Shown: in pieces, positions 19,812 through 29,066 of the stretch
Layout: each line of letters opens with the position of its first letter
How positions within the stretch are numbered: the stretch's first letter is position 1
From: Bdellovibrio sp. CG22_combo_CG10-13_8_21_14_all_39_27
GTDB taxonomy: Bacteria; Bdellovibrionota; Bacteriovoracia; Bacteriovoracales; Bacteriovoracaceae
Assembly: GCA_002786715.1 (NCBI GenBank)
Contig: PCTW01000084.1
Coordinates: 293,663 to 357,662 of the forward strand
Reading direction: 5' to 3'
Length of the DNA: 64,000 bases
Program-made: the position numbers and the translations under genes
The notes under the pieces: generated by a model
Database searches by the model: none
What the model was told of the DNA's origin: nothing
Seen by the model: only the letters and a program-made list of their open reading frames with translations

Positions 19812-20216
19812 ATGGCCGCTAAAGGTAAGAGTTACGATGTTCACGCTATTGGAAGAAGAAAGTCTTCTGTTGCTCGCGTTTACGTATCTCAAGGTAAAGG
19901 AACTGTTTCAATTAATACTCGTGAATTTAAGGATTATTTTCCGAAAGGAACTAATCGTTATATGGTAAGCCAACCATTGAGCTTATTAAAAATCACGGAT
20001 AAATATGACATCAAGGTTAATGTTCAAGGTGGCGGTACTACAGGTCAAGCTGGTGCAATTCGTCTTGGTATCGCGAGAGCGCTAGTTAAACTTGATCCAA
20101 CGATTCGTGGTGAATTGAAGAAAGCTGGTTTCTTAACCCGCGATCCACGTAAAGTTGAAAGAAAGAAAGCTGGTCTTATGGGTGCCCGTAGAAGATTCCA
20201 GTTCTCTAAGCGTTAA
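19812..20216 (+). CDS. rpsI: 30S ribosomal protein S9
   Basis: A small-subunit head protein whose C-terminal tail reaches the P-site tRNA. The [14 protein letters not shown] start, the [19 protein letters not shown] core and the terminal RRRFQFSKR tail (final Lys-Arg) are canonical. The length is 134 residues. It ends the rplM-rpsI operon just before a strong terminator. Confidence 0.97.
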   Translation: MAAKGKSYDVHAIGRRKSSVARVYVSQGKGTVSINTREFKDYFPKGTNRYMVSQPLSLLKITDKYDIKVNVQGGGTTGQAGAIRLGIARALVKLDPTIRGELKKAGFLTRDPRKVERKKAGLMGARRRFQFSKR

Positions 20217-20245
20217 TTTTCTTTATACATTGTTTAAACATAGAG

Positions 20246-20274
20246 AAGGGGTCCATTGGACCCCTTTTTTTTTT
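20246..20274 (+). terminator. Rho-independent terminator of rplM-rpsI
   Basis: A perfect 7-bp stem, GGGGTCC (20248-20254) with GGACCCC (20258-20264), a 3-base loop and a run of ten T residues. Confidence 0.93.
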
Positions 20275-20298
20275 GGGAAAAGCCAGTAGTCTCCATTC

Positions 20299-22911
20299 AT
20301 GAAGAAAGATAAGTTTCTCGTCCTCAATAGTGTGAAAACTCACAACCTCAAGAATTTAAATCTTAAAATTCCTTTGAGAAAATTGGTCTTTGTAAAGGGG
20401 CCTTCGGGCTCAGGCAAATCATCGCTGGTCTTTCACACCATTTTTTCAGAATCAAAGCGTCGCTTTATAAATTCCCTGCCAACTGATATGAAGTTTTTTT
20501 GGGACATCCCTATCAAGGCTGATGTCGAAAGTATTTCACCGGTACTACCAGTTTGGGGTCTAATGCAGTTGAATCCAATTGTGGGGAGTCGTCCTAATGT
20601 TGGTGATTTACTGAGTCTAAGCGAACAACTACAAAGACTTTATCTATATAATGCTCGTGAGTTTTGTCCTAAACACCACGAATTATTGCTAAACCCATTT
20701 GAAGTTAACCTTTCATCAGTTTTCAATTTAGCAAAAGGAAATCTTCATTTTTTTATCGAGAAGGAAAATTACCAAAATTTTTCGGATGTTCTTCCATCAA
20801 GAGTTTATCATGAAGGTAAAATTCAATCTTTCCTTGAAGAGGCTCCACTGTGGGAGTTAGCTCGCTATAAAAAAAGCTCATTTGATAAAGCCTTTAAAGA
20901 AATTTCTCAGACATTGAAATCTCTAGCACATCTAAAGTCTTTGACGGCCATCGACAGTGAGGATCAAAAAAGAAAAATTCAAGTAGATGCTGGAAAATCA
21001 AAAAAATGTCCGAAGTGTGACTATAGTGGAGTTGATCATTGGGGTCCTGAGATTTTTAGCGCACTCAACGCCCATGGTGCCTGTCCCACTTGCAAAGGCC
21101 ATGGGTATACTCTGAATCTTTCCAAGGAAAAACTAGTAAGAGATCCAAGACTTTCACTTAAAGATGGGGCTTTTCATTTACTAAATTCTGCACATTTCTC
21201 ATCTTTTCAAAAAGTCTTTATTAAAGAGGCTCAAAGACTCAAATTCGATATAAGCAAAAAATTCGAAGATATTGAATCTAAGGAATTATGGAACTTTATG
21301 CTCAAGGGCAACAACAAGTTTGAAGGAGCAGAGGAGCTCTTCTCATATTTAGAGCCCTATCGCTATAAAAGATCGACTCGTATTTTTATTCGAAGCTATC
21401 AAGAAGAAGTTCTTTGTTTGAATTGTTCAGGAAGTCGATTGCATTCTCGATCAAAGGCACTTGGAATTTTTAAAAGAGATAGTAAGTTTCTTTCTTTTTC
21501 TGAAGTTTTAACAATGAACTTAAGTGAGATAGAGAAATCGATCAAAGACATAGTTCTCCCGAAAGAATTTAAACTATTACAGAAAAATATTTTAAATCTT
21601 TTGAAATGGACCAAGCAGATGGGGCTCGGTCATTTGGAAGTTCACCGCAAGGCAAAGTCGTTATCAACTAGTGAGTACCAAAGAATTCTTCTCGTTAAGT
21701 ATCTTTCATTTGAGGGTAGTGATTCACTTATTGTTTTAGATGAACCTTCAATAGGTTTGAGTGCAAAGGAACAGAATGTCTTAATCGATGGATTGAAAGC
21801 TTTAGTTGAACAGGGAAATTCATTGATTGTTGTTGATCACTCTGAGCATATGCAGTCTTCAGCAGATTATATAATAGAAATGGGTCCAGGTGCAGGTGTT
21901 CTTGGTGGCGAAGTTCTTTATCAAGGACCATTGAAGAAACAGAAGAGAACAAAGAGGAAGGTCTTAAAACAAGATACTCCTTCTTTTGGAGAGATCGCTG
22001 CCAAAAAAATCGAGATTTTTCCGGATCAATATAGAGATATATCTTTAAAGACAGAGAGAATACATCTTGTTACTGGAGATTCCGGAACTGGCAAAAGTTT
22101 ATTGTTTTTAAGAAATATTGCAAATACTTTGAAATTTGAATTAGAAGGAAGCTTAGAGTTTGATAATCGCCCTCTGAAAAATTTTAAAATCCCAAAGCAC
22201 TTAAAGCGCTGTTACATTTTTGATACAGTCATTTCTAGATATTCTTCACGTTCTACCGTTGGTTCCTATTTAGAACTTGCCCCTTATCTAAGAAAATATC
22301 TATCAAATCTTCCTCAATCAAAAATGTTAAATTTAAAAGATGGTCACTTCTCTTCTAATTCTGAGCTAGGGCAATGCTCACGATGTGAAGGTTCGGGAAC
22401 AGTTTCATTTGATATGCAATTTATGGAAGATATGCAATTAACTTGTGATGATTGTCAGGGGAAAAAACTTAAATCGTTTCTTGCAGAAATTTCAGATGGT
22501 CATTATAAAGTTTGGCAATATTACAAACTATCTGTTCAAGAAGTTTTCGAAATCATTCCTACCACACCAAAAGCAAAGCGCATCGTAGATTTTTTGGAAA
22601 AATTCAATTTATCCCATTTGGCTTTAGAGAGGCCGCTATCAAGCCTTTCAGGTGGAGAAGTTTTGAGAGTTAAGTTGATTTCGCAATTAATGAAAGGAGT
22701 ATTTGAAAATTCAATTCTCTTTTTTGAAAATATCTCATTTGGTCTATCTTCAATTGAACTTAACATCATTATTGATTTTATCTTGGAGCTTAAACAGCTT
22801 GGCAATACGATCGTCATTATAGATAACGACCCTTTGTTTGAACCCGTGGCAGACTCTCAGCATATTTTTACAAGAAATCAAGACCTTACAGTGTCATATT
22901 TCATCAAATAA
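20299..22911 (+). CDS. Divergent UvrA-family ABC ATPase with one degenerate composite site
   Basis: An 870-residue protein with the overall plan of excinuclease subunit UvrA but strongly diverged. NBD-I has an intact Walker A (GPSGSGKSS, residues 34-42), an altered signature (LSTSEYQR near 455 instead of LSGGE) and an intact Walker B (LIVLDEPS). NBD-II has an intact Walker A (GDSGTGKS near 593) and signature (LSGGE near 784), but its Walker B reads LFFENIS and its H-loop reads IIDNDP. Both zinc modules remain (CPKC...CPTC near 235-270; CSRC...CDDC near 690-720), and the UvrB-binding region is poorly conserved. It is therefore not expected to be the genome's main UvrA. It stands alone after the rpsI terminator. 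Confidence 0.82.
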   Translation: MKKDKFLVLNSVKTHNLKNLNLKIPLRKLVFVKGPSGSGKSSLVFHTIFSESKRRFINSLPTDMKFFWDIPIKADVESISPVLPVWGLMQLNPIVGSRPNVGDLLSLSEQLQRLYLYNAREFCPKHHELLLNPFEVNLSSVFNLAKGNLHFFIEKENYQNFSDVLPSRVYHEGKIQSFLEEAPLWELARYKKSSFDKAFKEISQTLKSLAHLKSLTAIDSEDQKRKIQVDAGKSKKCPKCDYSGVDHWGPEIFSALNAHGACPTCKGHGYTLNLSKEKLVRDPRLSLKDGAFHLLNSAHFSSFQKVFIKEAQRLKFDISKKFEDIESKELWNFMLKGNNKFEGAEELFSYLEPYRYKRSTRIFIRSYQEEVLCLNCSGSRLHSRSKALGIFKRDSKFLSFSEVLTMNLSEIEKSIKDIVLPKEFKLLQKNILNLLKWTKQMGLGHLEVHRKAKSLSTSEYQRILLVKYLSFEGSDSLIVLDEPSIGLSAKEQNVLIDGLKALVEQGNSLIVVDHSEHMQSSADYIIEMGPGAGVLGGEVLYQGPLKKQKRTKRKVLKQDTPSFGEIAAKKIEIFPDQYRDISLKTERIHLVTGDSGTGKSLLFLRNIANTLKFELEGSLEFDNRPLKNFKIPKHLKRCYIFDTVISRYSSRSTVGSYLELAPYLRKYLSNLPQSKMLNLKDGHFSSNSELGQCSRCEGSGTVSFDMQFMEDMQLTCDDCQGKKLKSFLAEISDGHYKVWQYYKLSVQEVFEIIPTTPKAKRIVDFLEKFNLSHLALERPLSSLSGGEVLRVKLISQLMKGVFENSILFFENISFGLSSIELNIIIDFILELKQLGNTIVIIDNDPLFEPVADSQHIFTRNQDLTVSYFIK

Positions 22912-22952
22912 ACTTGACTAAAAAACTACAGTTTTGAGCATTACCGTCCGAT

Positions 22953-23669
22953 ATGGAGGTAATGCTTGGACTAAAAAACTCTATATCGGCCCTCCTTCTT
23001 TGCTTATTCCTAATGAGTAAGGCTCAAGCAAGCATCATCCTTCCTCTTTCATTTGAAGACCAATTGAGAACCTCTGATGCCGTAGTACAAGGCGTGGTTC
23101 AAGGTCAAAACTTCAAGAGATTGGCCAATGGGGAAGTGACAACAGAAGTGGTCCTCAGGCTTTCGCAAACGGTTGGAATGGAATCTGAAATTATCGTCAA
23201 TCCATCACAATTTAAAGTTTTAGTACCTGGCGGTACATGGGGCGGAATCGTCCATCGTGTTGATGGTACCCCTGATTTTAAAAATGGCGAAGAAGTCGTG
23301 CTTTTCGTGAGCAGATTTAACTATGGAATAAAACTCTCTTCAATGGCCCTGTCTAAATATCAAGTGGTAAGAAAGAAGGATGACATTAGCTTGAAGTCTT
23401 ATCTTTACCCAGAAAATCCAAATATCGGCCATATTAAATTTTCGGAATTCAAGACGCTTGTCTCGACAGTTATGAATGGTGAACTCAAGCCAATTAGTAA
23501 TGAAAAAACTGTATGGAAAAGACCTCAGCAAGATGAGTTCATTGATGAAGAAAATACGGGCAGAGCTCCTGCCAGTATTTCACCTGCTAGTCACATTGAA
23601 ATGAGTTGGCTAATGATAATATTTGCTTTGCTGGGTAGTGGGTCATGGTACTTAGCAAAAAGAGATTAA
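22953..23669 (+). CDS. Secreted/anchored protein of unknown function, partner of the metalloprotease
   Basis: A 238-residue protein with a signal peptide (about residues 1-26, ending MSKAQA), a beta-rich middle region (about 30-170) and a C-terminal hydrophobic helix followed by a short basic tail (about 216-238, ending WYLAKRD). The last part resembles a C-terminal membrane anchor or sorting tail. The start at 22953 or the ATG at 22962 are both possible; GGAGG lies too close to the second. It overlaps the metalloprotease gene by 25 bases, so the two products are probably made together. No family is recognised. Confidence 0.65.
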   Translation: MEVMLGLKNSISALLLCLFLMSKAQASIILPLSFEDQLRTSDAVVQGVVQGQNFKRLANGEVTTEVVLRLSQTVGMESEIIVNPSQFKVLVPGGTWGGIVHRVDGTPDFKNGEEVVLFVSRFNYGIKLSSMALSKYQVVRKKDDISLKSYLYPENPNIGHIKFSEFKTLVSTVMNGELKPISNEKTVWKRPQQDEFIDEENTGRAPASISPASHIEMSWLMIIFALLGSGSWYLAKRD

Positions 23670-25372
23670 AACTACTCATTCTATTCTTGCTCTATTCAAC
23701 ACAAGCTTTTAGCTTCACTTATGATTATGTATCCAGTGGAAGTAAAGTAAAATGGAATTCAGCAATTCAGTCTTTGGTTTATCATCCATCAAATTCGCAA
23801 GGGATAAGTTCATCATCTTTTGCATCTATCTTAGAAAACTCTCTTCTTCAATGGAATTCTGTTACCCCTGTATCTTTAAGCAAATCAGAGGGAAATGGAA
23901 CACTCGCCAATGGACAAAATGACGTATATTTTTCAAATGGAAGTGAGCTCGCAGGTGGAGCTGGTGTTCTTGCTGTTACACAAGTTGCTTACAAAGAATC
24001 AACTGGTGAAATAATTGAAGCGGACATCGCAATCACCGACGATTATCTTCATTACCCCATTTCGACATCTGCCTTTGGGCAAAATTATTTAGGCGATATT
24101 CTCACCCACGAAGTGGGACATTTTCTAGGTTTAGGTCACTCTGAGGTCGAGAGCTCATCAATGGTTTTCGAGCTTGGTGGAGGACAAAATACTATTAGCA
24201 ATGATGATATTTTAGCTGTTAAGAACCTATACACGAGCAGTCCTTCAACTAGAATCACGGGGAAAGTCGTTGCGAAAGAATATCTACCAGTATTTGGAAC
24301 ACAGGTTGAATTTATTTCTAAGTCCACAGGTAAAGTCCTCGCTGGAGTAATTTCTGATGCTAGCGGAAATTTTTCAATTGAAGGGATAGATGAAGATATT
24401 TTCGTCTCACTGACTCCTACAAAAAATTCGGCATCTCTCTCCTCAGCATATAAATATGTAAGATCAGATTTTTGTAACTCATCGACAAAGTATGTGAAAT
24501 CTTTTGTTCAAGGTTGCCAAAAAAGTAACGAGGGATTTCCTCTGAAAATTAGACCTAGTGCTCTTTCAAATCGAGATTTAGGCAATCTCTCAATACGTTG
24601 TAATAGCGGAGTTCCAGTAGATTACATGATTGGAAAAGGTGGAACATTTGATTACGATTTTCTTTTAAATGGAAATGTCGTGAGAAATGGATTTATCGGA
24701 TTTTTTTCCTCTAGTGAATTAGACAATGCTGGTGGCGATACCATCCAAATTGACTTGACCTCTTTCACTGTTCCAAACTCTACGACTTATCTGAAATTGA
24801 ATCTTTCATCGCAAGAATTTTACTCACCGAGTGTTTTTACCGTCAAAATTACAGATGGATTAAACAATATTACAAATTATACATATCAGGTTTCAAGTGA
24901 TGGAAAAGTAACTAGTGACAGAAGTATTACTTTGCTACTGTCATATACAAACAATCTCAAAAATAATTTTAAAATTGAAATTACGCCGAGCTCACTTGAT
25001 CAATTTATCAGCGATCACAGTAGTTATAAGAAAAGCCAAATTATGCCAGGTATAACCACGCTCGGGGAGAGCTCAACGCAATATCTTTTAACCAGTGATA
25101 TCGTTAATGTGGCAGGTTCGAGTATTTTGACTGAAATCTTGCCAAAGTATAGTGATGAGAGCTTATGTTTAGATGGCAAGGTTCCATTTCAAGCAGCTTC
25201 CTTGGTTAATACCTCTTCCAAGTCTTCAAAAACGACTAAGAGTGATGATCCTAAAATGATGGCCTGTGGTTCAATTAATACTCAAGAACCCCCTTATAAT
25301 GGGCCAACTGCTATGTTCGTTGGACTAATTCTTTGTCTATTGATCATTCCGCGAAAGAAGTTGATCTCTTAA
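23645..25372 (+). CDS. Secreted matrixin-like zinc metalloprotease with C-terminal membrane tail
   Basis: A 575-residue exported protein. The signal peptide spans about residues 1-24. A metzincin catalytic domain follows (about 25-200) with the zinc motif HEVGHFLGLGH (His155, Glu156, His159, His165) and a downstream Met-turn (SSMVFELGG). The next region is a carboxypeptidase-regulatory/Ig-like segment (about 205-260, ITGKVVAKEYLPVFGTQV) and then beta-rich domains. The C-terminus has a Cys-Gly (ACGS near 538), a proline/glycine stretch, a hydrophobic helix (MFVGLILCLLII) and a basic RKK end, a layout like known sorting tails. A secreted protease would suit a predatory bacterium; this role is an inference. 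Confidence 0.83.
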   Translation: MVLSKKRLKLLILFLLYSTQAFSFTYDYVSSGSKVKWNSAIQSLVYHPSNSQGISSSSFASILENSLLQWNSVTPVSLSKSEGNGTLANGQNDVYFSNGSELAGGAGVLAVTQVAYKESTGEIIEADIAITDDYLHYPISTSAFGQNYLGDILTHEVGHFLGLGHSEVESSSMVFELGGGQNTISNDDILAVKNLYTSSPSTRITGKVVAKEYLPVFGTQVEFISKSTGKVLAGVISDASGNFSIEGIDEDIFVSLTPTKNSASLSSAYKYVRSDFCNSSTKYVKSFVQGCQKSNEGFPLKIRPSALSNRDLGNLSIRCNSGVPVDYMIGKGGTFDYDFLLNGNVVRNGFIGFFSSSELDNAGGDTIQIDLTSFTVPNSTTYLKLNLSSQEFYSPSVFTVKITDGLNNITNYTYQVSSDGKVTSDRSITLLLSYTNNLKNNFKIEITPSSLDQFISDHSSYKKSQIMPGITTLGESSTQYLLTSDIVNVAGSSILTEILPKYSDESLCLDGKVPFQAASLVNTSSKSSKTTKSDDPKMMACGSINTQEPPYNGPTAMFVGLILCLLIIPRKKLIS

Positions 25373-25438
25373 TCAATTATTCCTTCAATTATTGTGCATT
25401 TCAAATATCATAGAACCATGAGAAACCTCGGGGGTTCA

Positions 25439-25921
25439 ATGAGATTAATCAAGCTCTTAACATTTCTGACTTTTTTGGTCGGGATTTTTCCAGTTCACGG
25501 TCAAAGCATCTTTGAGGAAAGAATAAGAAAAATTCCTGCTCATAAGAGATCAGTGTTTTTTGAAGATGGCATTTTTCATAATGGAGCAACTGGAAGTCAT
25601 TCAAAATTGAACTCAATTCGCCAGCATTTTTCTAAAAAGCTGGGTTATGAAAGAATAGTTTTTGATTTTTCTGGAAACAACCTTCCAAAGATTTATATGA
25701 ATCTTAATAAAAATGAATCAAAGCTTTATATTGATTTGTTTAAAACAGTTATGAGCAACAAACTTGGATCATTTGGGAATAGTCAGATGGTAAAAGGCAT
25801 TAATGTCTTTCCATTCAAGGATGAAACCCTGTCTCTTGAACTCGAATTTAAAAAGAAAGTTTCAATTGATGTCTTTACACTCGAAAATCCCAATCGCCTC
25901 GTGATTGATGTAAAGCCATAA
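25439..25921 (+). CDS. Secreted AMIN-like domain protein upstream of lon
   Basis: A 160-residue exported protein: signal peptide (about residues 1-22, ending PVHGQS), then a beta-rich domain. Its C-terminal strand pattern (VSIDVFTLENPNRLVIDVKP) matches the end of AMIN domains, which bind peptidoglycan or localise envelope complexes. An in-frame ATG at 25418 and an earlier start at 25394 exist, but the ATG at 25439 gives the clean signal peptide. It is separated from lon by 12 bases and is likely co-transcribed with it. Confidence 0.65.
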   Translation: MRLIKLLTFLTFLVGIFPVHGQSIFEERIRKIPAHKRSVFFEDGIFHNGATGSHSKLNSIRQHFSKKLGYERIVFDFSGNNLPKIYMNLNKNESKLYIDLFKTVMSNKLGSFGNSQMVKGINVFPFKDETLSLELEFKKKVSIDVFTLENPNRLVIDVKP

Positions 25922-25933
25922 GCGGAGAAAAAT

Positions 25934-28408
25934 ATGTCAGACCATGACTCAGAATACACAGTTCAATTAAAGCCAGCGGTGGAGGAAATAAAAAACTTTC
26001 CACAAAATGTAGTGATTATTCCCATTATGAATTCGCCAATCTTTCCGGGAATGATTGCACCAATTATTTTAACAGAAGAAAAATTTACGCAAGAGCTGGA
26101 TGATCATCTTCTTAGGTCAGGCTACGTTGCCCTCAATCTAGTGAAGTCCGATCTCAAAGATGAGCAAGGTAAGTTCGTTCCTGAGGAAGATCTTGATTTA
26201 GAAAATAGAGAAATTCGTCCGAAAGATATTTATCGTGTTGGTGTTCTTTGCAAGGTTGTGAAGAAACTTAAGCTTCCGGATGGCTCAGTAAATATTCTTG
26301 TACATGGAGTTAAGCGCTATCGTGCATCTCAATTTGTTCAAGAGTTTCCGCTCATTGTTGGTAAGGTCGACGTTTTTGAAGATATTTTAGAAAGTGATGA
26401 AGAATTAGATGCCTATACTCGCTCAGTTATTAATCAAGTTAAGAAACTAAGCGAGATCAATCCTTACTTTAATGAAGAAATGAAGTTAGCGATTCTCAAT
26501 TCTCCTTCGCCTGGTGCACTTGCCGACTTAGTCGCTTTTGCCATTTCTCTCGATATACCCGAGGCTCAAGACTTTCTTGAAACACTTGTTGTTAAGAAAC
26601 GTTTTGCCAAGCTGCTCGTTTATCTTAAAAGAGAAAAAGATGTTGCCGATATTCAAAAGAAAATCTCTGATGAAGTAAATGATAAGGTTAACAAGTATCA
26701 ACGTGAATACTTCTTACGTGAGCAATTAAAAGTAATTCGTTCTGAGCTTGGAATGGATGAAGATGAAAAATCAAGAGATCTAAGAAAGATCACAGAAAAA
26801 ATTGAAAGTCTTGGAATGTCAGAAGTTGCTCTCAAGGCTGCAAAAGATGAACTCGAAAGATTAGAAGTTATCCCTGATAGTAGTCCAGAGTATAACGTTT
26901 CACGCACTTATTTGAATTGGCTCATTGATCTTCCTTGGGCGGTATCTACTGAAGATAAGATCGAAATGTCTCAATCTCGAAAAATACTTGATAAAGATCA
27001 TTTCGGCTTAGAGAAGCCAAAAGAAAGAATCTTGGAATTCTTGGCAGTGAGAAAACTAAAGCCAGAATATGACGGTACCATTTTATGTCTTGCCGGTCCT
27101 CCTGGTGTGGGAAAAACTTCTCTTGGTCACTCAATCGCGAAGGCTTTAGGACGAAACTTTTATCGCTTTAGTCTCGGTGGAATGAGAGATGAGGCTGAAA
27201 TCAAAGGACATCGCCGTACTTATGTAGGAGCAATGCCAGGAAGAATTATTCAAGCTCTTAAGCGAGTTGCTGTTAACAATCCAGTCATCATGCTTGATGA
27301 GATCGATAAGCTTGGAAATTCTTATCAAGGCGATCCAGCTTCAGCGCTTTTAGAAGTACTCGATCCAGAACAAAATAAAACTTTTATCGATAATTATTTG
27401 GATATTCCATTTGATTTATCAAAAGTGCTCTTCATTGCTACTGCCAATTATATTGGTAATATTCCAGAGCCATTGCTTGATAGAATGGAAGTCATTGAAC
27501 TTAGTGGTTACACCATTGAAGAGAAAGTATCCATCGCTAGGACGTGGGTTATTCCAAAGCAATTAAAAAAGCATGGATTGAAGAGCACAGACTTGTCATT
27601 ATCAAATACAATAATTAAAAAAATTATTTCTGATTATGCGCGTGAGCCAGGTGTGCGTATTATGGAACAATGTGTGGCCAAGATTTGCCGAAGCGCTGCC
27701 CTTGAGAAAGTTTCTAAAAAGAAGAAAACAAAATACACTCCTACGATGGCTTCGTTGGAATCTATTTTGGGAAGTCCACGTTATCAAACTGAATTGGCCC
27801 AAAAGCAACAGCGTCCAGGTATTGTCACAGGCTTAGCTTGGACCGCTTACGGCGGCGATATTCTCTTTATTGAGACATTACCTATCGCTGGAAAGGGTGG
27901 CTTTAAGCTCACTGGTCAGCTTGGTAATGTGATGAATGAATCAGCTAACATTGCTTACAGCTATGTTAAGAGCATTCTTCAAGACGAGAAAGTAACAAAG
28001 AAAACTGTTAGCAAAGTAAAAACAGTTGTGAAAAAAGAAGGTGAGGAAAATGATGATTACTTAGGTACTCATGAAATCCACCTTCATCTTCCAGCTGGTG
28101 CTACTCCGAAAGATGGTCCTAGTGCAGGTATCACAATGGCATTAGCTTTATACAGCTTGGCCAATGATAAAAAGATTAGGCCAGATCTTGCTATGACAGG
28201 TGAGCTTTCTTTAACAGGTCGAGTTTTGCCCGTCGGTGGAATTAAAGAAAAAGTACTAGCAGCTAAGCGCGCTGGTATTAAGCAAATAATTCTTCCTAAA
28301 GAAAATGAAAAAGACTTGAAGGAAGTTCCTGAAAGACACAGAAAGGGGATGAGATTTTTCCCCGTTGCTCATTTTGATGAAGTTTTAAAGATTGCTTTTA
28401 AGAAATAA
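25934..28408 (+). CDS. lon: ATP-dependent Lon protease (first copy)
   Basis: An 824-residue cytoplasmic AAA+ protease. Order: N-terminal substrate-binding LON domain (about 20-220), coiled coil, AAA+ module with Walker A (GPPGVGKTS) and the MLDEIDK Walker B, then the protease domain with the catalytic dyad Ser730 (KDGPSAG) and Lys773 (GGIKEKVLAA). A lysine/glutamate-rich insert (about residues 690-710) interrupts the start of the protease domain. This insert is absent from the second Lon of the window (62012-64000), so the two are diverged paralogues. It is preceded by a GCGGAG ribosome site and followed by a strong terminator. Confidence 0.96.
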   Translation: MSDHDSEYTVQLKPAVEEIKNFPQNVVIIPIMNSPIFPGMIAPIILTEEKFTQELDDHLLRSGYVALNLVKSDLKDEQGKFVPEEDLDLENREIRPKDIYRVGVLCKVVKKLKLPDGSVNILVHGVKRYRASQFVQEFPLIVGKVDVFEDILESDEELDAYTRSVINQVKKLSEINPYFNEEMKLAILNSPSPGALADLVAFAISLDIPEAQDFLETLVVKKRFAKLLVYLKREKDVADIQKKISDEVNDKVNKYQREYFLREQLKVIRSELGMDEDEKSRDLRKITEKIESLGMSEVALKAAKDELERLEVIPDSSPEYNVSRTYLNWLIDLPWAVSTEDKIEMSQSRKILDKDHFGLEKPKERILEFLAVRKLKPEYDGTILCLAGPPGVGKTSLGHSIAKALGRNFYRFSLGGMRDEAEIKGHRRTYVGAMPGRIIQALKRVAVNNPVIMLDEIDKLGNSYQGDPASALLEVLDPEQNKTFIDNYLDIPFDLSKVLFIATANYIGNIPEPLLDRMEVIELSGYTIEEKVSIARTWVIPKQLKKHGLKSTDLSLSNTIIKKIISDYAREPGVRIMEQCVAKICRSAALEKVSKKKKTKYTPTMASLESILGSPRYQTELAQKQQRPGIVTGLAWTAYGGDILFIETLPIAGKGGFKLTGQLGNVMNESANIAYSYVKSILQDEKVTKKTVSKVKTVVKKEGEENDDYLGTHEIHLHLPAGATPKDGPSAGITMALALYSLANDKKIRPDLAMTGELSLTGRVLPVGGIKEKVLAAKRAGIKQIILPKENEKDLKEVPERHRKGMRFFPVAHFDEVLKIAFKK

Positions 28409-28437
28409 AAAAAGCCCGCATAAGCGGGCTTTTTTTT
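28409..28437. terminator. Bidirectional terminator between lon and rpoZ
   Basis: Stem AGCCCGC (28413-28419)/GCGGGCT (28424-28430), a 4-base loop, A-run on the left and T-run on the right. It can end the lon transcript on the plus strand and the rpoZ transcript on the minus strand. Confidence 0.92.
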
Positions 28438-28454
28438 ACACAATTTTTTTAAAA

Positions 28455-28667
28455 TTAGAATTCGTCAGAGTCGTATTCAGTTCTTGGAGCGTGCTTAACT
28501 TTTCCAGCAGCAATTTCTCTAAGAGCAGTTACAACATCTTTATTTTTACTTCTTACAAGTTCGTCAGCTCCATTGCGAAGTTGCTTAACTCTTTTTGCAG
28601 TTAAGTGAACGAGTTCATAACGGTTTTCAACTTTTTCAAGACAATCTTCGATAGTGATACGTGCCAT
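28455..28667 (-). CDS. rpoZ: RNA polymerase omega subunit
   Basis: A small (70-residue) RNA polymerase subunit that chaperones beta-prime. Family motifs: [20 protein letters not shown], then RVKQLRNGA and [15 protein letters not shown]. The start chosen (MARIT) is preceded by AGGAG; an upstream in-frame ATG at 28703 would add 12 unconserved hydrophobic residues. It stands alone, not with gmk or spoT. Confidence 0.95.
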   Translation of the reverse strand: MARITIEDCLEKVENRYELVHLTAKRVKQLRNGADELVRSKNKDVVTALREIAAGKVKHAPRTEYDSDEF

Positions 28668-28835
28668 CGATGCTCCTAAGATAAAAAAATACAAGAACAC
28701 CATTTATATTCGATGACTTAAGGCTTGTCAAAAGATCTTAAATGAACAGAGCAAAGCAAAATCTTTCAATATTTTTAATGAGTTACCACATCAATAAAGG
28801 AGCAAAGTCTTGATAGAGAGCTGTGCGGAGGTTTT

Positions 28836-29066
28836 ATGCAAGTTGCTATAGTATCCGAGGTTGAAATTAACAAGGGGCGTCTATGTCTGTCTTTCAACGG
28901 CTATTTTCTGGATTATAAAGTAAATATCATTTTTATCGAAGGAAAGAGTATTTCCCTCAATAAGGGAGATGTCGTTATAATCAAAGGTATAGTAAAGAGA
29001 ATTTGTGGAAAAGCTCTTTTTATAGAGCCACAAAATATTAAAATTCTTTTTGAGGAAATAAATTGA
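28836..29066 (+). CDS. Small OB-like protein of unknown function
   Basis: A 76-residue beta-strand-rich protein with a strong GCGGAGG ribosome site. The alternation of hydrophobic strands with GDVVIIKGIVKRICGKALFI resembles an OB-fold nucleic-acid-binding protein, but no family is recognised. The stop codon overlaps the TTG start of the next gene (TTGA), so both are read from one transcript. The 168-base gap upstream, shared with the divergent rpoZ, should hold both promoters; I see no clear consensus in it. Confidence 0.55.
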   Translation: MQVAIVSEVEINKGRLCLSFNGYFLDYKVNIIFIEGKSISLNKGDVVIIKGIVKRICGKALFIEPQNIKILFEEIN

